DNA from: Syntrophales bacterium
Lineage (GTDB): Bacteria > Desulfobacterota > Syntrophia > Syntrophales > UBA2210
NCBI GenBank assembly: GCA_023228425.1
Contig: JALOBE010000012.1
Coordinates: 4,491-68,490, forward strand
Length of the DNA: 64,000 bases
Reading direction: 5' to 3'
In this document: in pieces, positions 7,116 to 15,273 of the stretch
Layout of the letters: each line of letters opens with the position of its first letter
How positions within the stretch are numbered: the first letter of the stretch is position 1
Position numbers and translations under genes: made by a program
Notes under the pieces: generated by a model
Seen by the model: the letters and a program-made list of their open reading frames with translations, nothing else
What the model was told of the DNA's origin: nothing
Database searches by the model: none

Positions 7116-8867
7116 ATGCCGGGCTGGCGCGGCGCCATTCTGAACATCGACCTGTCATCGAGGGCAGTTTCTCGGGAAGTTCCCGATGCCGAGCTGTTGC
7201 AGCACTGCATCGGCGGTCGCGGCCTCGCGGGATTTTTCCTGGAAGACCGGTGTACCCTTCCCTGGGATGATCCCGCCATGCCGATTCTTCTATTCACCGG
7301 TCCCCTGGTCGATACGCCATCCCCCACATCAGGACGGATGACGATCATGTCGCGGTCTCCCCTCACGGGGACCATGGCTGACGCTTCGGTGGGAGGCTCC
7401 CTGGGAACCATGATCAAGAGGGCCGGCTGGGACGGCATCATTATTACCGGTAAGGGTAACGACCTCACAGGAATTGAGATCGATAACGGTGAGGTGACCT
7501 TCACCGACGCGGGACACCTGGCGGGCCTCGCCACGGGAGATATCACCGCCCGGCTGCGTCACAGGGGTTCGGTTCTTGCCTTGGGACCCGCCGCTGAAAA
7601 AGGCGTTCGTTTCGCCAGTGCAATCATCGATGGCCATTACGCGGCTGGTCGGAACGGCATCGGCCTGTGCTTTGCCGCCAAGAACATCAAATACATCACC
7701 GTTAGAGGAGAAAGCCGCACGGACATCCATGACCGGGCCGAGTTGAAACGCGCCTGTGAGGACATCCATCGCCTTGTTGCCGCCTCGCCGGCCCTTATGG
7801 GCGAGTTGGGAATAGGCTCTTTCGGGACGCCCGCGCTCTACGATCTCATGCACGCCCGGGCCATAATGCCCACGAACAATTTTACCGAGACATTCTTCCC
7901 TCCGGCCCCGGAGCTGAACGCCTTTGCCGTCAGGAACGCCTATTCTCCCCGCACAGCGGCCTGCCGGGGATGCCATATCGGATGTAAAAAGGTGTCCTCC
8001 CGCGGCGAGGCCCTGCCGGAGTTCGAAACACTTTCGCATTTCAGCGCTCTTCTGGGCAACAGCGACCTGGCTTCGGTCGTTGAGGCAAACCGTCTCTGCA
8101 ACGAACTGGGCATGGACACCATATCCACGGCGGCTACCCTGGCCTGTTACGCCGAGATTGAAGACCGGAAACTCGCCCCTGAGGATATTCTGGGCCTTGT
8201 TCGTGATATCGGTACCGGCCGCGGAATCGGCGCAGAACTGAGCAGCGGTTCGAAACGCTATGCCTCTCGAAAGGGCAGACCCGAATCCTCCATGTCCGTG
8301 AAGATGCAGGAACTGCCCGCCTATGACCCCCGGGGGGCCGTCGGTATGGCCCTCGCCTATGCGGTATCGACCCGGGGAGGCTGCCACCTGCGGGCCTACC
8401 CTGTGGCTCATGAGATTCTTCGTAAACCGGTGGCAACGGACCGTTTCAGCTTCAGCGGCAAGGCCCGCGTCATAAAACTGTCGGAAGACCAAAACGCCGC
8501 CGTCGATTCCCTCACGGCCTGTCGTTTTGTGTTCTTCAGCGCCACACTTGTGGAATATTCCCGGGCATTCAGGGCGGTGACAGGCCTGGATCTGACCGCG
8601 CAGGACCTGCTGACTGCGGGAGAACGGATATGCTACCGGGAACGTATCATGAACGCCCGCAACGGCTTTACCGTCGAGGATGACGATCTTCCGGAAAGAT
8701 TTTTCCGCGAGCAGGGATCCCCCGTCAGGGACATAACCATCCCTCCCCTGGACCGTCAGGCCTTTCTTCAGGCCCGCTCGAACTACTATATCATCCGCGG
8801 CCTTGACGAGTCGGGATTGCCCACAGCCAAAAAAGCGGGGGAGTTGGGACTCTCATGGAAGCAATGA
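7116..8867 (+). CDS. Aldehyde:ferredoxin oxidoreductase family protein (tungsten/molybdopterin)
   Basis: This is an AOR-family enzyme that interconverts aldehydes and carboxylic acids with ferredoxin, using a bis-tungstopterin cofactor and one [4Fe-4S] cluster. The 583-residue product is close to the usual 600. Visible marks are the N-terminal GWRGAILNIDLSS, the IGGRGLAGFF pterin-binding loop, ASVGGSLGTMIKRAGWDGI, and cluster ligands CRGCHIGC near residue 284 with the fourth cysteine in SLTACRF near residue 468. This matches the spacing of the characterised archaeal AOR. I take the ATG at 7116, giving MPGWRG, with AGGA eleven bases upstream. The stop overlaps the following aldolase-like gene, which suggests that one handles a substrate or product of the other. 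The actual aldehyde is unknown. Confidence 0.93.
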   Translation: MPGWRGAILNIDLSSRAVSREVPDAELLQHCIGGRGLAGFFLEDRCTLPWDDPAMPILLFTGPLVDTPSPTSGRMTIMSRSPLTGTMADASVGGSLGTMIKRAGWDGIIITGKGNDLTGIEIDNGEVTFTDAGHLAGLATGDITARLRHRGSVLALGPAAEKGVRFASAIIDGHYAAGRNGIGLCFAAKNIKYITVRGESRTDIHDRAELKRACEDIHRLVAASPALMGELGIGSFGTPALYDLMHARAIMPTNNFTETFFPPAPELNAFAVRNAYSPRTAACRGCHIGCKKVSSRGEALPEFETLSHFSALLGNSDLASVVEANRLCNELGMDTISTAATLACYAEIEDRKLAPEDILGLVRDIGTGRGIGAELSSGSKRYASRKGRPESSMSVKMQELPAYDPRGAVGMALAYAVSTRGGCHLRAYPVAHEILRKPVATDRFSFSGKARVIKLSEDQNAAVDSLTACRFVFFSATLVEYSRAFRAVTGLDLTAQDLLTAGERICYRERIMNARNGFTVEDDDLPERFFREQGSPVRDITIPPLDRQAFLQARSNYYIIRGLDESGLPTAKKAGELGLSWKQ

Positions 8868-10021
8868 TTCGAAAATACGAGCGCAAGCTCGTTACCCGGG
8901 GGCTCTCTCATGAAGGAGAACCGATCCTGGGCGCCATGGACGCCGAACTTGTCTGGAACAGGGAGGACGGCACGAGCACCGTCCTGGAGAAGCTGTTCCG
9001 GGAACTCGGCATCACCGCCCTGCTTTTTTCGATGCCCCGGGAACCCTGGAGGACAATCATCGACTATCTCTGCGAAACCTCCGGCAACGCCATCTACCCG
9101 GAAGACTCCGAAACACGGACGTTTCTCCATGATATTCCCCTGGCCGGCAGCTTCAGTGATGCCGACCTGGTTCCCCTTTTGAAAGGGAGAAACTGTGCCA
9201 TCGTCCCCGGCTGGGGCATCGTCACCACGGGTACCGTCAGCCCGGAACAGGCCTTCGTGACGTTCAGTTCCGTCTGTTTCGCCTGCTTCGTTACATTCTT
9301 TTCTGAAATGCTCTCCATGCGGCGTCGCGGAAGGCTGACGAAGAAAGCCCTGAGGGCACTGAACTCAGTCGCGGGTATGGCCGGCGACCCCGGCCCGGTC
9401 GACGACGGTACCGAGAAGCTGGCCACGGGACCTTTCGCCACCCCACAGGACGCCTGCAGGGCGCTGGAAGAAGCCGGTCGAACCGTTGTTTCCCATGACC
9501 TCGTCGATTCCTGTTTCGGCAACCTGTCCTACCGCCTGGGTGATGTGCTCTACATAAGCCAGACAGGGAGTTCCCTCGATGAGTTGCAGGGCTGCATCGA
9601 TCCCTGTCCCCTGGACGGGTCATCCTGTGCCGGGTTGACCGCATCGAGCGAACTGTCGCTCCACCTGGAGATCGTCCGATCTACGAAGATGAAGGCAATC
9701 CTCCACGGTCATCCCCGCTTCTCGGTCATTATTTCAATGGATTGCGCCGTCGATGACTGCGACTTCCGCGGAGACTGTCACCGGAGATGCCCCCGGGAGC
9801 GTTTCTTCGGCGATATTCCCATCCTTCCCGGTGAGGTGGGACGGGGGCCCTTCGGCATCGACAAGACTGTGCCGGCGGCCCTGATACGCCATGGAGCCAC
9901 CCTTGTCTACGGACATGGAACCTTCACGACGGGCATGGACGATTTTAACGAGGCTTTCCAGCGCATGCTCAGTCTGGAAGAGGAGTGCCGCGCTGAATAT
10001 TTCCGGCGTCTTGACCGCTGA
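8855..10021 (+). CDS. Two-module class II aldolase/adducin-like protein
   Basis: The C-terminal half (about residues 205-385) is a class II aldolase/adducin domain: SCFGNLSYRLGDVLYIS, the SELSLHLEIVR acidic site, the zinc-binding HGHP loop near residue 287, and YGHGTFTTG near residue 350. Members cleave or epimerise phosphorylated or deoxy sugars. The N-terminal half looks like a degenerate second copy: AIVPGWGIVTTGTVSPEQAF aligns with the C-terminal TLVYGHGTFTTGMDDFNEAF, but the histidine is Trp and no HGHP loop is seen. Two cysteine-rich patches (CIDPCPLDGSSC and CDFRGDCHRRC) lie around the catalytic loop and are unusual. It overlaps the AOR stop by 13 bp; the ATG at 8864, giving ATGA overlap, is an alternative start. 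The substrate is not predictable. Confidence 0.8.
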   Translation: MEAMIRKYERKLVTRGLSHEGEPILGAMDAELVWNREDGTSTVLEKLFRELGITALLFSMPREPWRTIIDYLCETSGNAIYPEDSETRTFLHDIPLAGSFSDADLVPLLKGRNCAIVPGWGIVTTGTVSPEQAFVTFSSVCFACFVTFFSEMLSMRRRGRLTKKALRALNSVAGMAGDPGPVDDGTEKLATGPFATPQDACRALEEAGRTVVSHDLVDSCFGNLSYRLGDVLYISQTGSSLDELQGCIDPCPLDGSSCAGLTASSELSLHLEIVRSTKMKAILHGHPRFSVIISMDCAVDDCDFRGDCHRRCPRERFFGDIPILPGEVGRGPFGIDKTVPAALIRHGATLVYGHGTFTTGMDDFNEAFQRMLSLEEECRAEYFRRLDR

Positions 10022-10092
10022 GCCGGGCGCGGTCCCTCCCGCTCTTGCGGTAATGATCCTCTTGGTGTATGAACTGCGACAGGGCGGACACC

Positions 10093-10926
10093 ATGAAGGA
10101 AACAACGGATACAATGAAAAAAAATCTTTTTCGGCTTCTCGTGTTCGCGGCTGTTCTCCTGGTGGCGTGCGCCTGTGCCACCGTGCCCGTCACGGGGCGC
10201 AAGCAGCTCAGCCTGGTTCCCGCCACGACGATGCTCTCCATGAGCAGGCAGCAGTACGGCGCCTTTCTGCAGGAAAGCACGGTGAGTACCGATGCAGAAA
10301 AGACCGCCGTGGTACGGGAGGTGGGAGGGAACATACAACGGGCGGTTGAGCGCTATCACACGCAACGGGGAATGTCGCGGGAATTGAGCAATTATGATTG
10401 GGAATTCAACCTCATAGAAAGCGATGACATCAACGCCTGGGCAATGCCCGGCGGCAAGATAGCCGTGTACACGGGCATGCTTCCCGTTGCTGGAGATGAA
10501 AACGGACTTGCCGTTGTCATCGGCCATGAAATCGGTCATGCCGTAGCAGGTCACGGGGGGGAGCGGATGAGCCACCTCCTGATGGTCCAGATGGGCGGCA
10601 TGGCCCTGTCCGCAGCCCTTGCCGACCACCCTCGGGCGACACAGGAACTCTGGATGATGGCCTTCGGCCTCGGCGCCCAGATCGGCTTTATTCTTCCCTA
10701 CAGCCGACTGCAGGAACGGGAAGCCGATCGCCTGGGACTCATTTTCATGGCCATGGCAGGCTATGATCCGGCCCAGGCTCTCACGTTCTGGGAACGGCTA
10801 TCCGCCGAAAAAAAGGGGACGGCTCCGCCGGTTTTCTTGAGCACCCATCCGACAGACGAACAGCGCGTACGAACCATCAGATCACTTCTGCCCGAGGCCC
10901 GCCGTTACTACGAAGAACGCCGCTGA
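10093..10926 (+). CDS. M48-family metallopeptidase lipoprotein
   Basis: This is a periplasmic zinc peptidase anchored as a lipoprotein, similar to BepA/LoiP-type M48 proteins that act in envelope quality control. A signal peptide (KKNLFRLLVFAAVLLVACAC) ends with a lipobox-like LVAC. The HEIGH zinc motif is near residue 144, with AVAGH following, and the third ligand lies in EREADRLG near residue 209. The late STHPTDEQRVRTI segment is typical of the family. No TPR repeats follow, unlike BepA. The ATG at 10093 has AGGGCGG upstream; an internal ATG at 10114 gives a tighter signal peptide and is a real alternative. The gene is 70 bp behind the aldolase-like gene and converges on the cupin gene. 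Confidence 0.9.
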   Translation: MKETTDTMKKNLFRLLVFAAVLLVACACATVPVTGRKQLSLVPATTMLSMSRQQYGAFLQESTVSTDAEKTAVVREVGGNIQRAVERYHTQRGMSRELSNYDWEFNLIESDDINAWAMPGGKIAVYTGMLPVAGDENGLAVVIGHEIGHAVAGHGGERMSHLLMVQMGGMALSAALADHPRATQELWMMAFGLGAQIGFILPYSRLQEREADRLGLIFMAMAGYDPAQALTFWERLSAEKKGTAPPVFLSTHPTDEQRVRTIRSLLPEARRYYEERR

Positions 10927-10956
10927 CCGGTGCAGGGCCGCCCTCCCCCGCGCCTC

Positions 10957-11280
10957 TTAGAACAGATAGTCTTCCCGGACCGGGGAAAAGACTTCGACCA
11001 CAACGGAGTCTTCCATGACTTCAGCGGCATGTTCACAGTCTGCCGTGATGCACCAGCTATCCCCCGGTTCGGCGTCGAAAATCCCATCCTCGAGTATAAA
11101 CCGCATTCCTCCTGAAACCAGGTACCCGATCTGTTCGTACACGTGGCGATGGGACGGGATGCGGGAACCCTTTTTCAACCTGAACTCACCCAGCAGCATC
11201 GCGTTGCCGTGAGTCATCGGTTTCAGTTCGATTCCCGGAAGCATCTCCCGGTACCCCTTCCGGCTGCCTCTGGTAAACAT
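10957..11280 (-). CDS. Small cupin-domain protein
   Basis: This single-domain cupin has 107 residues. Motif 1 is SHRHVYEQIGYLVSGG, carrying the two histidines and glutamate of the metal site, and motif 2 is PGDSWCITADCEHAAEV, carrying the last histidine. Such proteins range from dioxygenases and sugar isomerases to binding domains, so a precise role is not predictable. The ATG at 11280 is preceded by GAGGTG at a normal distance; an in-frame ATG at 11328 gives a longer N-terminus that does not look like the fold. It lies on the minus strand between the M48 gene and the ydbH operon, and its upstream region contains the striking inverted repeat at 11335-11379. Confidence 0.85.
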   Translation of the reverse strand: MFTRGSRKGYREMLPGIELKPMTHGNAMLLGEFRLKKGSRIPSHRHVYEQIGYLVSGGMRFILEDGIFDAEPGDSWCITADCEHAAEVMEDSVVVEVFSPVREDYLF

Positions 11281-11310
11281 AATACACCTCACTGGCGTTT
11301 CTCCGGTTGT

Positions 11311-11339
11311 TTGATATATCCGATGCATTCAGCTATGAT
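11311..11339 (+). promoter_or_regulatory. Strong sigma70-like promoter reading toward ydbH
   Basis: TTGATA (11311-11316), an exact 17-base spacer and TATGAT (11334-11339) make 5/6 matches to both consensus hexamers. This is the best promoter match I found in the window. Transcription would begin near 11346 and leave a leader of about 250 bases before the GTG start of ydbH. Confidence 0.6.
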
Positions 11340-11379
11340 GCCCACATAATTCCGGACCGGATTACCCCGTGGGCATCAT
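11335..11379. repeat. Perfect 11-bp inverted repeat with nested palindrome, overlapping the ydbH promoter
   Basis: ATGATGCCCAC (11335-11345) is repeated inverted as GTGGGCATCAT (11369-11379). The 23-base spacer itself contains TCCGG-A-CCGGA (11351-11361). The left arm covers most of the -10 element and the right arm lies at about +24 to +34. It could be a two-site operator or, once transcribed in part, a structured leader. Confidence 0.65.
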
Positions 11380-11599
11380 TCCCATACACCATGCCCAGTG
11401 GGGGGCGCAACGTAAAATGTCCCGCCCCGGCCCCGGTGTGGAGGAGCGCAGCATCCATGGCTCTTCATGATATTCGGTTGCCCCGTCAGGGGGAAGTCTC
11501 CGGTCACGACGGGATCACAGGCACCTCATACCGGAGCCTGCCGCCGTGTGCCGGCCTGCGGGCATTCGGCTTGTAATGACGGATGATGTGGAGCGGACA

Positions 11600-14191
11600 G
11601 TGAACGAAGACAACCGCGACAGGGCTCCATCCTTTGCGTTTCCCCGTCGATTCACAGGCATCCTCTTCTGTCTTGTTGCCGTCCTGTCCATCGTTCTCCT
11701 GGCGCTCACCTGGGGAGCGCCGATTCTTGCCGAATCAGTGCTGATCCGCTACATGGAGCGAGCGGGGATAGAAAACCCCGAAGTGCGGGTGGAGTCCATT
11801 TCGCCGCGGGGTATCGTCATGAGCGGGCTGAAAGCGCAGAACGGACGCATCAGCCTCGATTTTCTGGCGATCCGTTTTTCTCCCTCAGGCCTCATGAAAG
11901 GCACCGTTGACCGGATTCTGGCAAGCGGCCTCACCTGGCGGATAACGGTACGCGACGACGGTGCCGATGCGGCTTTTCCACCCTCCGGCAAAGGTCTTCC
12001 GTCGGCGGCAGGGCCTGTGGCCCTTCCGTTCGGCTTTCTCGAAATCACTTCATCAGCGGTCGTCATCGACTTCGGGGGATGGTCCCTGAATGTACCCTTT
12101 TCAGGCCGTCTTGAATCGCGCTCCCGGGACGGAATGATGATGACCGCCCTGTGCGAACCCCTGGGAATTCCTTTCACCATCCACGGCCGGGGCAATCTTG
12201 AAACGGGGGAGGCGCGTTTTGGAATCAGGGTCTCCAACCGGACCGGGAAAGCAGTGACCGTACCGCCGGCGGGTCAAAGCGGCCCTTCCCTGTCGGGCTT
12301 GCTGGACATCAGGGCTGACTGGCACCGGGAAGCCGGGTCGTCCGGACTGGGTACCGTCTCGGCCACCGCCCTGGTGAAAGGGCTGACACTCGATACGTCC
12401 GCTCTGCGGGTACGCCTGGACGAGGGATTCATCGCGGCCGGGTCTGACATCGATGAAAACCTGGCGCTCACAAATCTTGAAGGCGGAGTGAGCCTCGAGG
12501 GACTGCGCTTCATGGAATGGGAATTGCCCTTCCTCACCCTGACCCAGGATGGCGGCGGAACCCGCACACATCTTTCGGCGCGCCTTGAAAAACCTCTCCG
12601 GGCGGTGATCACCGCCGAAAGCAACCATTCACCGCCGGCGAGCCTCCTGAATAAAAAGGCTCCCATGGGAGGGCACGTTGATTGGGTCCTCGAGGGGACG
12701 ATACCCGAAGAACTGGTTCTTTTCCATTCAAACGGCATGGTTTCCACAGACGGCGACATTTCCTTTCATGCCCGGGGCGATATCCATTCGAAACCGGCTC
12801 CGTGGCCCCGGGTCGAGGTTGACATCACCACCACGGCGGTATCGAAAAACCCCCTCCGGTTGCGCATGGGTGACAAAAGCATTCATTTCGGCCAGGCCTC
12901 CCTGGAGGGCCGGGCGACCCTGGGAGGGGACGGTCTTGAGGGTTTCTCAGCCCTTATCGGCCTTGAGGGGGGAACGTTGGACATTCCGTCGATTCCTGTC
13001 CGAATAGGAGGTATTTCGCTGCGTGTTCCCCTCGCGATGGGAGAGGAACCTCCCCAGCCCGGACACTTTACACTCGGTCAGGTCAGCTTCGCCGGGATCG
13101 ACCGGCCGGGCCCGGCGGGGCAGATCGCTCTGTACGACGGGAAACTGCGCCTGGATGGTTCCTGGCTCCTTCTTTCTCCTTCCCCCCTTATTTTCAGCAC
13201 CGACCTTGCCGTGGAGGGAGGAACGCTCGCGGGAAGCTTTACGGGCAGCATGGACTGGTGCGACCTGCCCGATCAAAAAGACCTGTCCCATCTGGTACCG
13301 GGACTGGGCGATGTGGACATCACGGGTCAGGTCCGTGGGGAATTCCTCCTGGACCTCCCGGACCCGCACGTGAAGCCCCGTCTGAAATTATCGCTGAGGA
13401 ACCTGAATATTCGCAGCCGTTCAAAGGATCTTACTGTGGAAGGCCTGGCCGGAACCGTGACATTCACAAGTCTGGACCCCTTGAACACACCAGGAAACCA
13501 GGTATGTACCGTCGACAGGCTGCGCCTCGGGGCCTTTGATCTGGAACAGGGTTCCCTTGCCTTCAGGGTCGAGAACCGTGACCGTCTTTTTCTTGAGCGA
13601 TCTGCCTGGAACATCCCGCAGGGCGGCTCCATCGCCCTGCGGGCGGCACGGGTCGATCTTGAAAGCAAGCGGTTAAATCTGGAGGTTCTGCTTGAAGACA
13701 TCGACATCATAGCCCTGCTCTCCCGACTGACGGAGGGAAAGGTTGCCGGAAGCGGCCTGATCTACGGAAGGCTTCCCCTGACCTATGAAAGGGGACGGCT
13801 CACATTCGAGCGGGGGTATGTTTATTCCGTACCCGGCACGGGGCGGGTGGGTATCCACGATGAGCAGTGGCTGCGGACAATCATGTTCCACATCAATGAG
13901 GCCATGGCCGGTCACCCCCATCTTTCCCTGGTTGCCCGGCGCATGGAAGAGGCGCTGAAGGACTTTGAGTACACCTATCTTACGATGGACCTCAAAAAGA
14001 AGGGGCAGGAAACGGCCGCGCGCATTGAGGTGCGGGGTAAAGGAATGACGGGCGATCCGCCCCAGGAAATCGGCAGTCTCGTTCTGAACGTAAATGATCT
14101 TGACGAGATTATCAACAGGGTCCTCGGTTTTACCCTGAGCAGCCGGGAATCAGTCGACCGGACACTGGAAGAATTGCTTGACTTTCGATAA
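11600..14191 (+). CDS. ydbH: YdbH-family intermembrane (AsmA-like) protein
   Basis: This large envelope protein of the AsmA-like/YdbH group has 863 residues. In E. coli YdbH spans the periplasm and, with the lipoprotein YnbE, forms a bridge that carries phospholipid to the outer membrane in partial redundancy with TamB and YhdP. A single N-terminal membrane anchor (FTGILFCLVAVLSIVLLALT) is followed by a long, beta-rich periplasmic part with alternating hydrophobic strands. The C-terminal region (RLTEGKVAGSGLIYGRLPLTYERG) is the conserved YdbH end. The GTG at 11600 has GGAG six bases upstream and is preferred; an ATG at 11576 would add eight residues without a good site. The gene order with ynbE- and ydbL-like genes immediately behind reproduces the enterobacterial operon and makes the assignment strong. 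Confidence 0.85.
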   Translation: MNEDNRDRAPSFAFPRRFTGILFCLVAVLSIVLLALTWGAPILAESVLIRYMERAGIENPEVRVESISPRGIVMSGLKAQNGRISLDFLAIRFSPSGLMKGTVDRILASGLTWRITVRDDGADAAFPPSGKGLPSAAGPVALPFGFLEITSSAVVIDFGGWSLNVPFSGRLESRSRDGMMMTALCEPLGIPFTIHGRGNLETGEARFGIRVSNRTGKAVTVPPAGQSGPSLSGLLDIRADWHREAGSSGLGTVSATALVKGLTLDTSALRVRLDEGFIAAGSDIDENLALTNLEGGVSLEGLRFMEWELPFLTLTQDGGGTRTHLSARLEKPLRAVITAESNHSPPASLLNKKAPMGGHVDWVLEGTIPEELVLFHSNGMVSTDGDISFHARGDIHSKPAPWPRVEVDITTTAVSKNPLRLRMGDKSIHFGQASLEGRATLGGDGLEGFSALIGLEGGTLDIPSIPVRIGGISLRVPLAMGEEPPQPGHFTLGQVSFAGIDRPGPAGQIALYDGKLRLDGSWLLLSPSPLIFSTDLAVEGGTLAGSFTGSMDWCDLPDQKDLSHLVPGLGDVDITGQVRGEFLLDLPDPHVKPRLKLSLRNLNIRSRSKDLTVEGLAGTVTFTSLDPLNTPGNQVCTVDRLRLGAFDLEQGSLAFRVENRDRLFLERSAWNIPQGGSIALRAARVDLESKRLNLEVLLEDIDIIALLSRLTEGKVAGSGLIYGRLPLTYERGRLTFERGYVYSVPGTGRVGIHDEQWLRTIMFHINEAMAGHPHLSLVARRMEEALKDFEYTYLTMDLKKKGQETAARIEVRGKGMTGDPPQEIGSLVLNVNDLDEIINRVLGFTLSSRESVDRTLEELLDFR

Positions 14192-14261
14192 AAGGGCGAA
14201 ATAATGAAGCCTGACCAGGTTGGGCAGACCAACATCAACCACCTTCACTACAGGAGAGGCA

Positions 14262-14489
14262 ATGAGGATAATCCCGGCACTGCTGATAGCGGCAATGGCC
14301 TTGGCGCCATTGGCCTGCACGAGGCATCACGTAACGGCTGACACCACCCACCGCGTTGAAATCGCCCCTATTTTTGTCACCGTGGACATTAATCTCAAGG
14401 TGCAGCGGGCCCTTGATGAAGCCCTCAGTTTTCAGGGCGGACTGGATGATATTTTTACCCGGGAAGAACTTGAAATGCTGAAACAATGA
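14262..14489 (+). CDS. ynbE: YnbE-like small outer-membrane lipoprotein
   Basis: This is a 75-residue lipoprotein. The signal peptide ends with a lipobox (LAPLAC), and the mature part is short, with the beta-strand-like VEIAPIFVTVDINLKVQ typical of YnbE. In E. coli YnbE multimerises in the outer membrane and stacks its strands onto YdbH to form the intermembrane bridge. The ATG at 14262 is preceded by AGGAGAGG. The C-terminal tail (LDDIFTREELEMLKQ) is longer than I recall for the E. coli protein and helical. It lies 70 bp behind ydbH and 38 bp ahead of ydbL. Recognition rests on size, lipobox, strand motif and context. Confidence 0.82.
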   Translation: MRIIPALLIAAMALAPLACTRHHVTADTTHRVEIAPIFVTVDINLKVQRALDEALSFQGGLDDIFTREELEMLKQ

Positions 14490-14527
14490 CAATTGTTTAA
14501 CGTTAAGACACGAAAGGTATGTCCCGA

Positions 14528-14923
14528 ATGAAAAGAATTGTGCTTCTCACCCTGTTGTTTGTCTTGGCCCTCATGGTATCCCTGGTGCCGGCCCCGCAGG
14601 CCCAAAACAGGGACAGCATCGTCAATTCCATGAAAGGTAGATACCCCGCGTTGCTGGAGGCCAAAAACAATGGTTTTATCGGTGAGGCCTGGAACGGTCT
14701 CGTCGGCGTGGTCAACCCCGCTGCCCCGGCCGGCGCAAAGGCCGCCGCCGAGGGAGAAAACAGTGACCGCGTAGCTCTCTTCCGCATCATTGCCGCGGAG
14801 ACATCGACTCCGCTCGAGGAAGTAGCCCTGCAGAATCGCATACGGATGTACCGCCTGGCCGAAGACAACCACTTTCTGCAGGATCAGAACCGCCAGTGGG
14901 TGCAAAAGAAAGACCTCAAATAG
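14528..14923 (+). CDS. ydbL: YdbL-like periplasmic DUF1318 protein
   Basis: This is a 131-residue secreted protein of the DUF1318/YdbL family. A classical signal peptide (KRIVLLTLLFVLALMVSLVP, then APQAQ) is probably cleaved after AQA-like residues. The mature part has the family pattern SMKGRYPALLEAKNNGFIGE and ends with a region rich in Arg, Gln and Asn. In E. coli YdbL is periplasmic and thought to limit YnbE multimerisation. AAGG lies ten bases before the ATG at 14528; the ATG at 14519 has the site too close. It closes the three-gene envelope operon. Confidence 0.82.
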   Translation: MKRIVLLTLLFVLALMVSLVPAPQAQNRDSIVNSMKGRYPALLEAKNNGFIGEAWNGLVGVVNPAAPAGAKAAAEGENSDRVALFRIIAAETSTPLEEVALQNRIRMYRLAEDNHFLQDQNRQWVQKKDLK

Positions 14924-15273
14924 GCCCGGCCGTTTAGCCTCTCAAATCACCGGCCCGAAAAGGCTTGCGGCCTGAGCTTGTCCGGGGACGCCTCCGGAAG
15001 GACTTTCCCTGCGAAAAGCATTTTTCTCCTCTTCCCCCGGAGACCGGAAGGCTCTCTTCGGATTCCCGAAGGCGGGAACCCCGTTCTCCCGATAGAGACG
15101 CGGCATCTTCCCGACTCCTGCTTGTTCACCCCCTGTCCGGTCACCTTGTACTCCGCCGTCGGCCCGGTTGAAATATCCATTTTCGGCATTTTAATTGACA
15201 AACATCCGGGACAAGGGTTAGGAATCCACGCTATGACACGGTATGAAAAACCGACAGAGAGATGGGACGCGTA
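14924..15273. other. Intergenic region between ydbL and mtaB
   Basis: The region lacks a convincing gene; a 122-codon minus-strand frame crosses it and runs into mtaB, but its composition is Pro/Arg/Ser-rich and it matches nothing I know. The right end contains a possible promoter for mtaB (15195-15224). No clear terminator for the ydbH operon is visible. Confidence 0.5.
15195..15224 (+). promoter_or_regulatory. Possible promoter of the mtaB-rnc-era-der operon
   Basis: A perfect -35 hexamer TTGACA (15195-15200) is followed after 18 bases by a weak -10, TAGGAA (15219-15224). The start codon of mtaB is 50 bases further on. Supported only by pattern. Confidence 0.35.

Larger units (their letters stand above)
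11281..11599. other. Cupin/ydbH divergent intergenic region
   Basis: There is no convincing gene here. The region holds the plus-strand promoter at 11311-11339 and the inverted repeat at 11335-11379. The remaining part up to the ydbH start appears to be untranslated leader; I see no riboswitch that I recognise. Confidence 0.6.

Noticed and set aside
7329..8492. Long minus-strand open frame (387 codons) opposite the AOR gene
   Set aside because: It lies wholly inside a gene with full family motifs; its product is Gly/Arg-rich with no recognisable domain, as expected for the mirror frame of GC-rich coding DNA.
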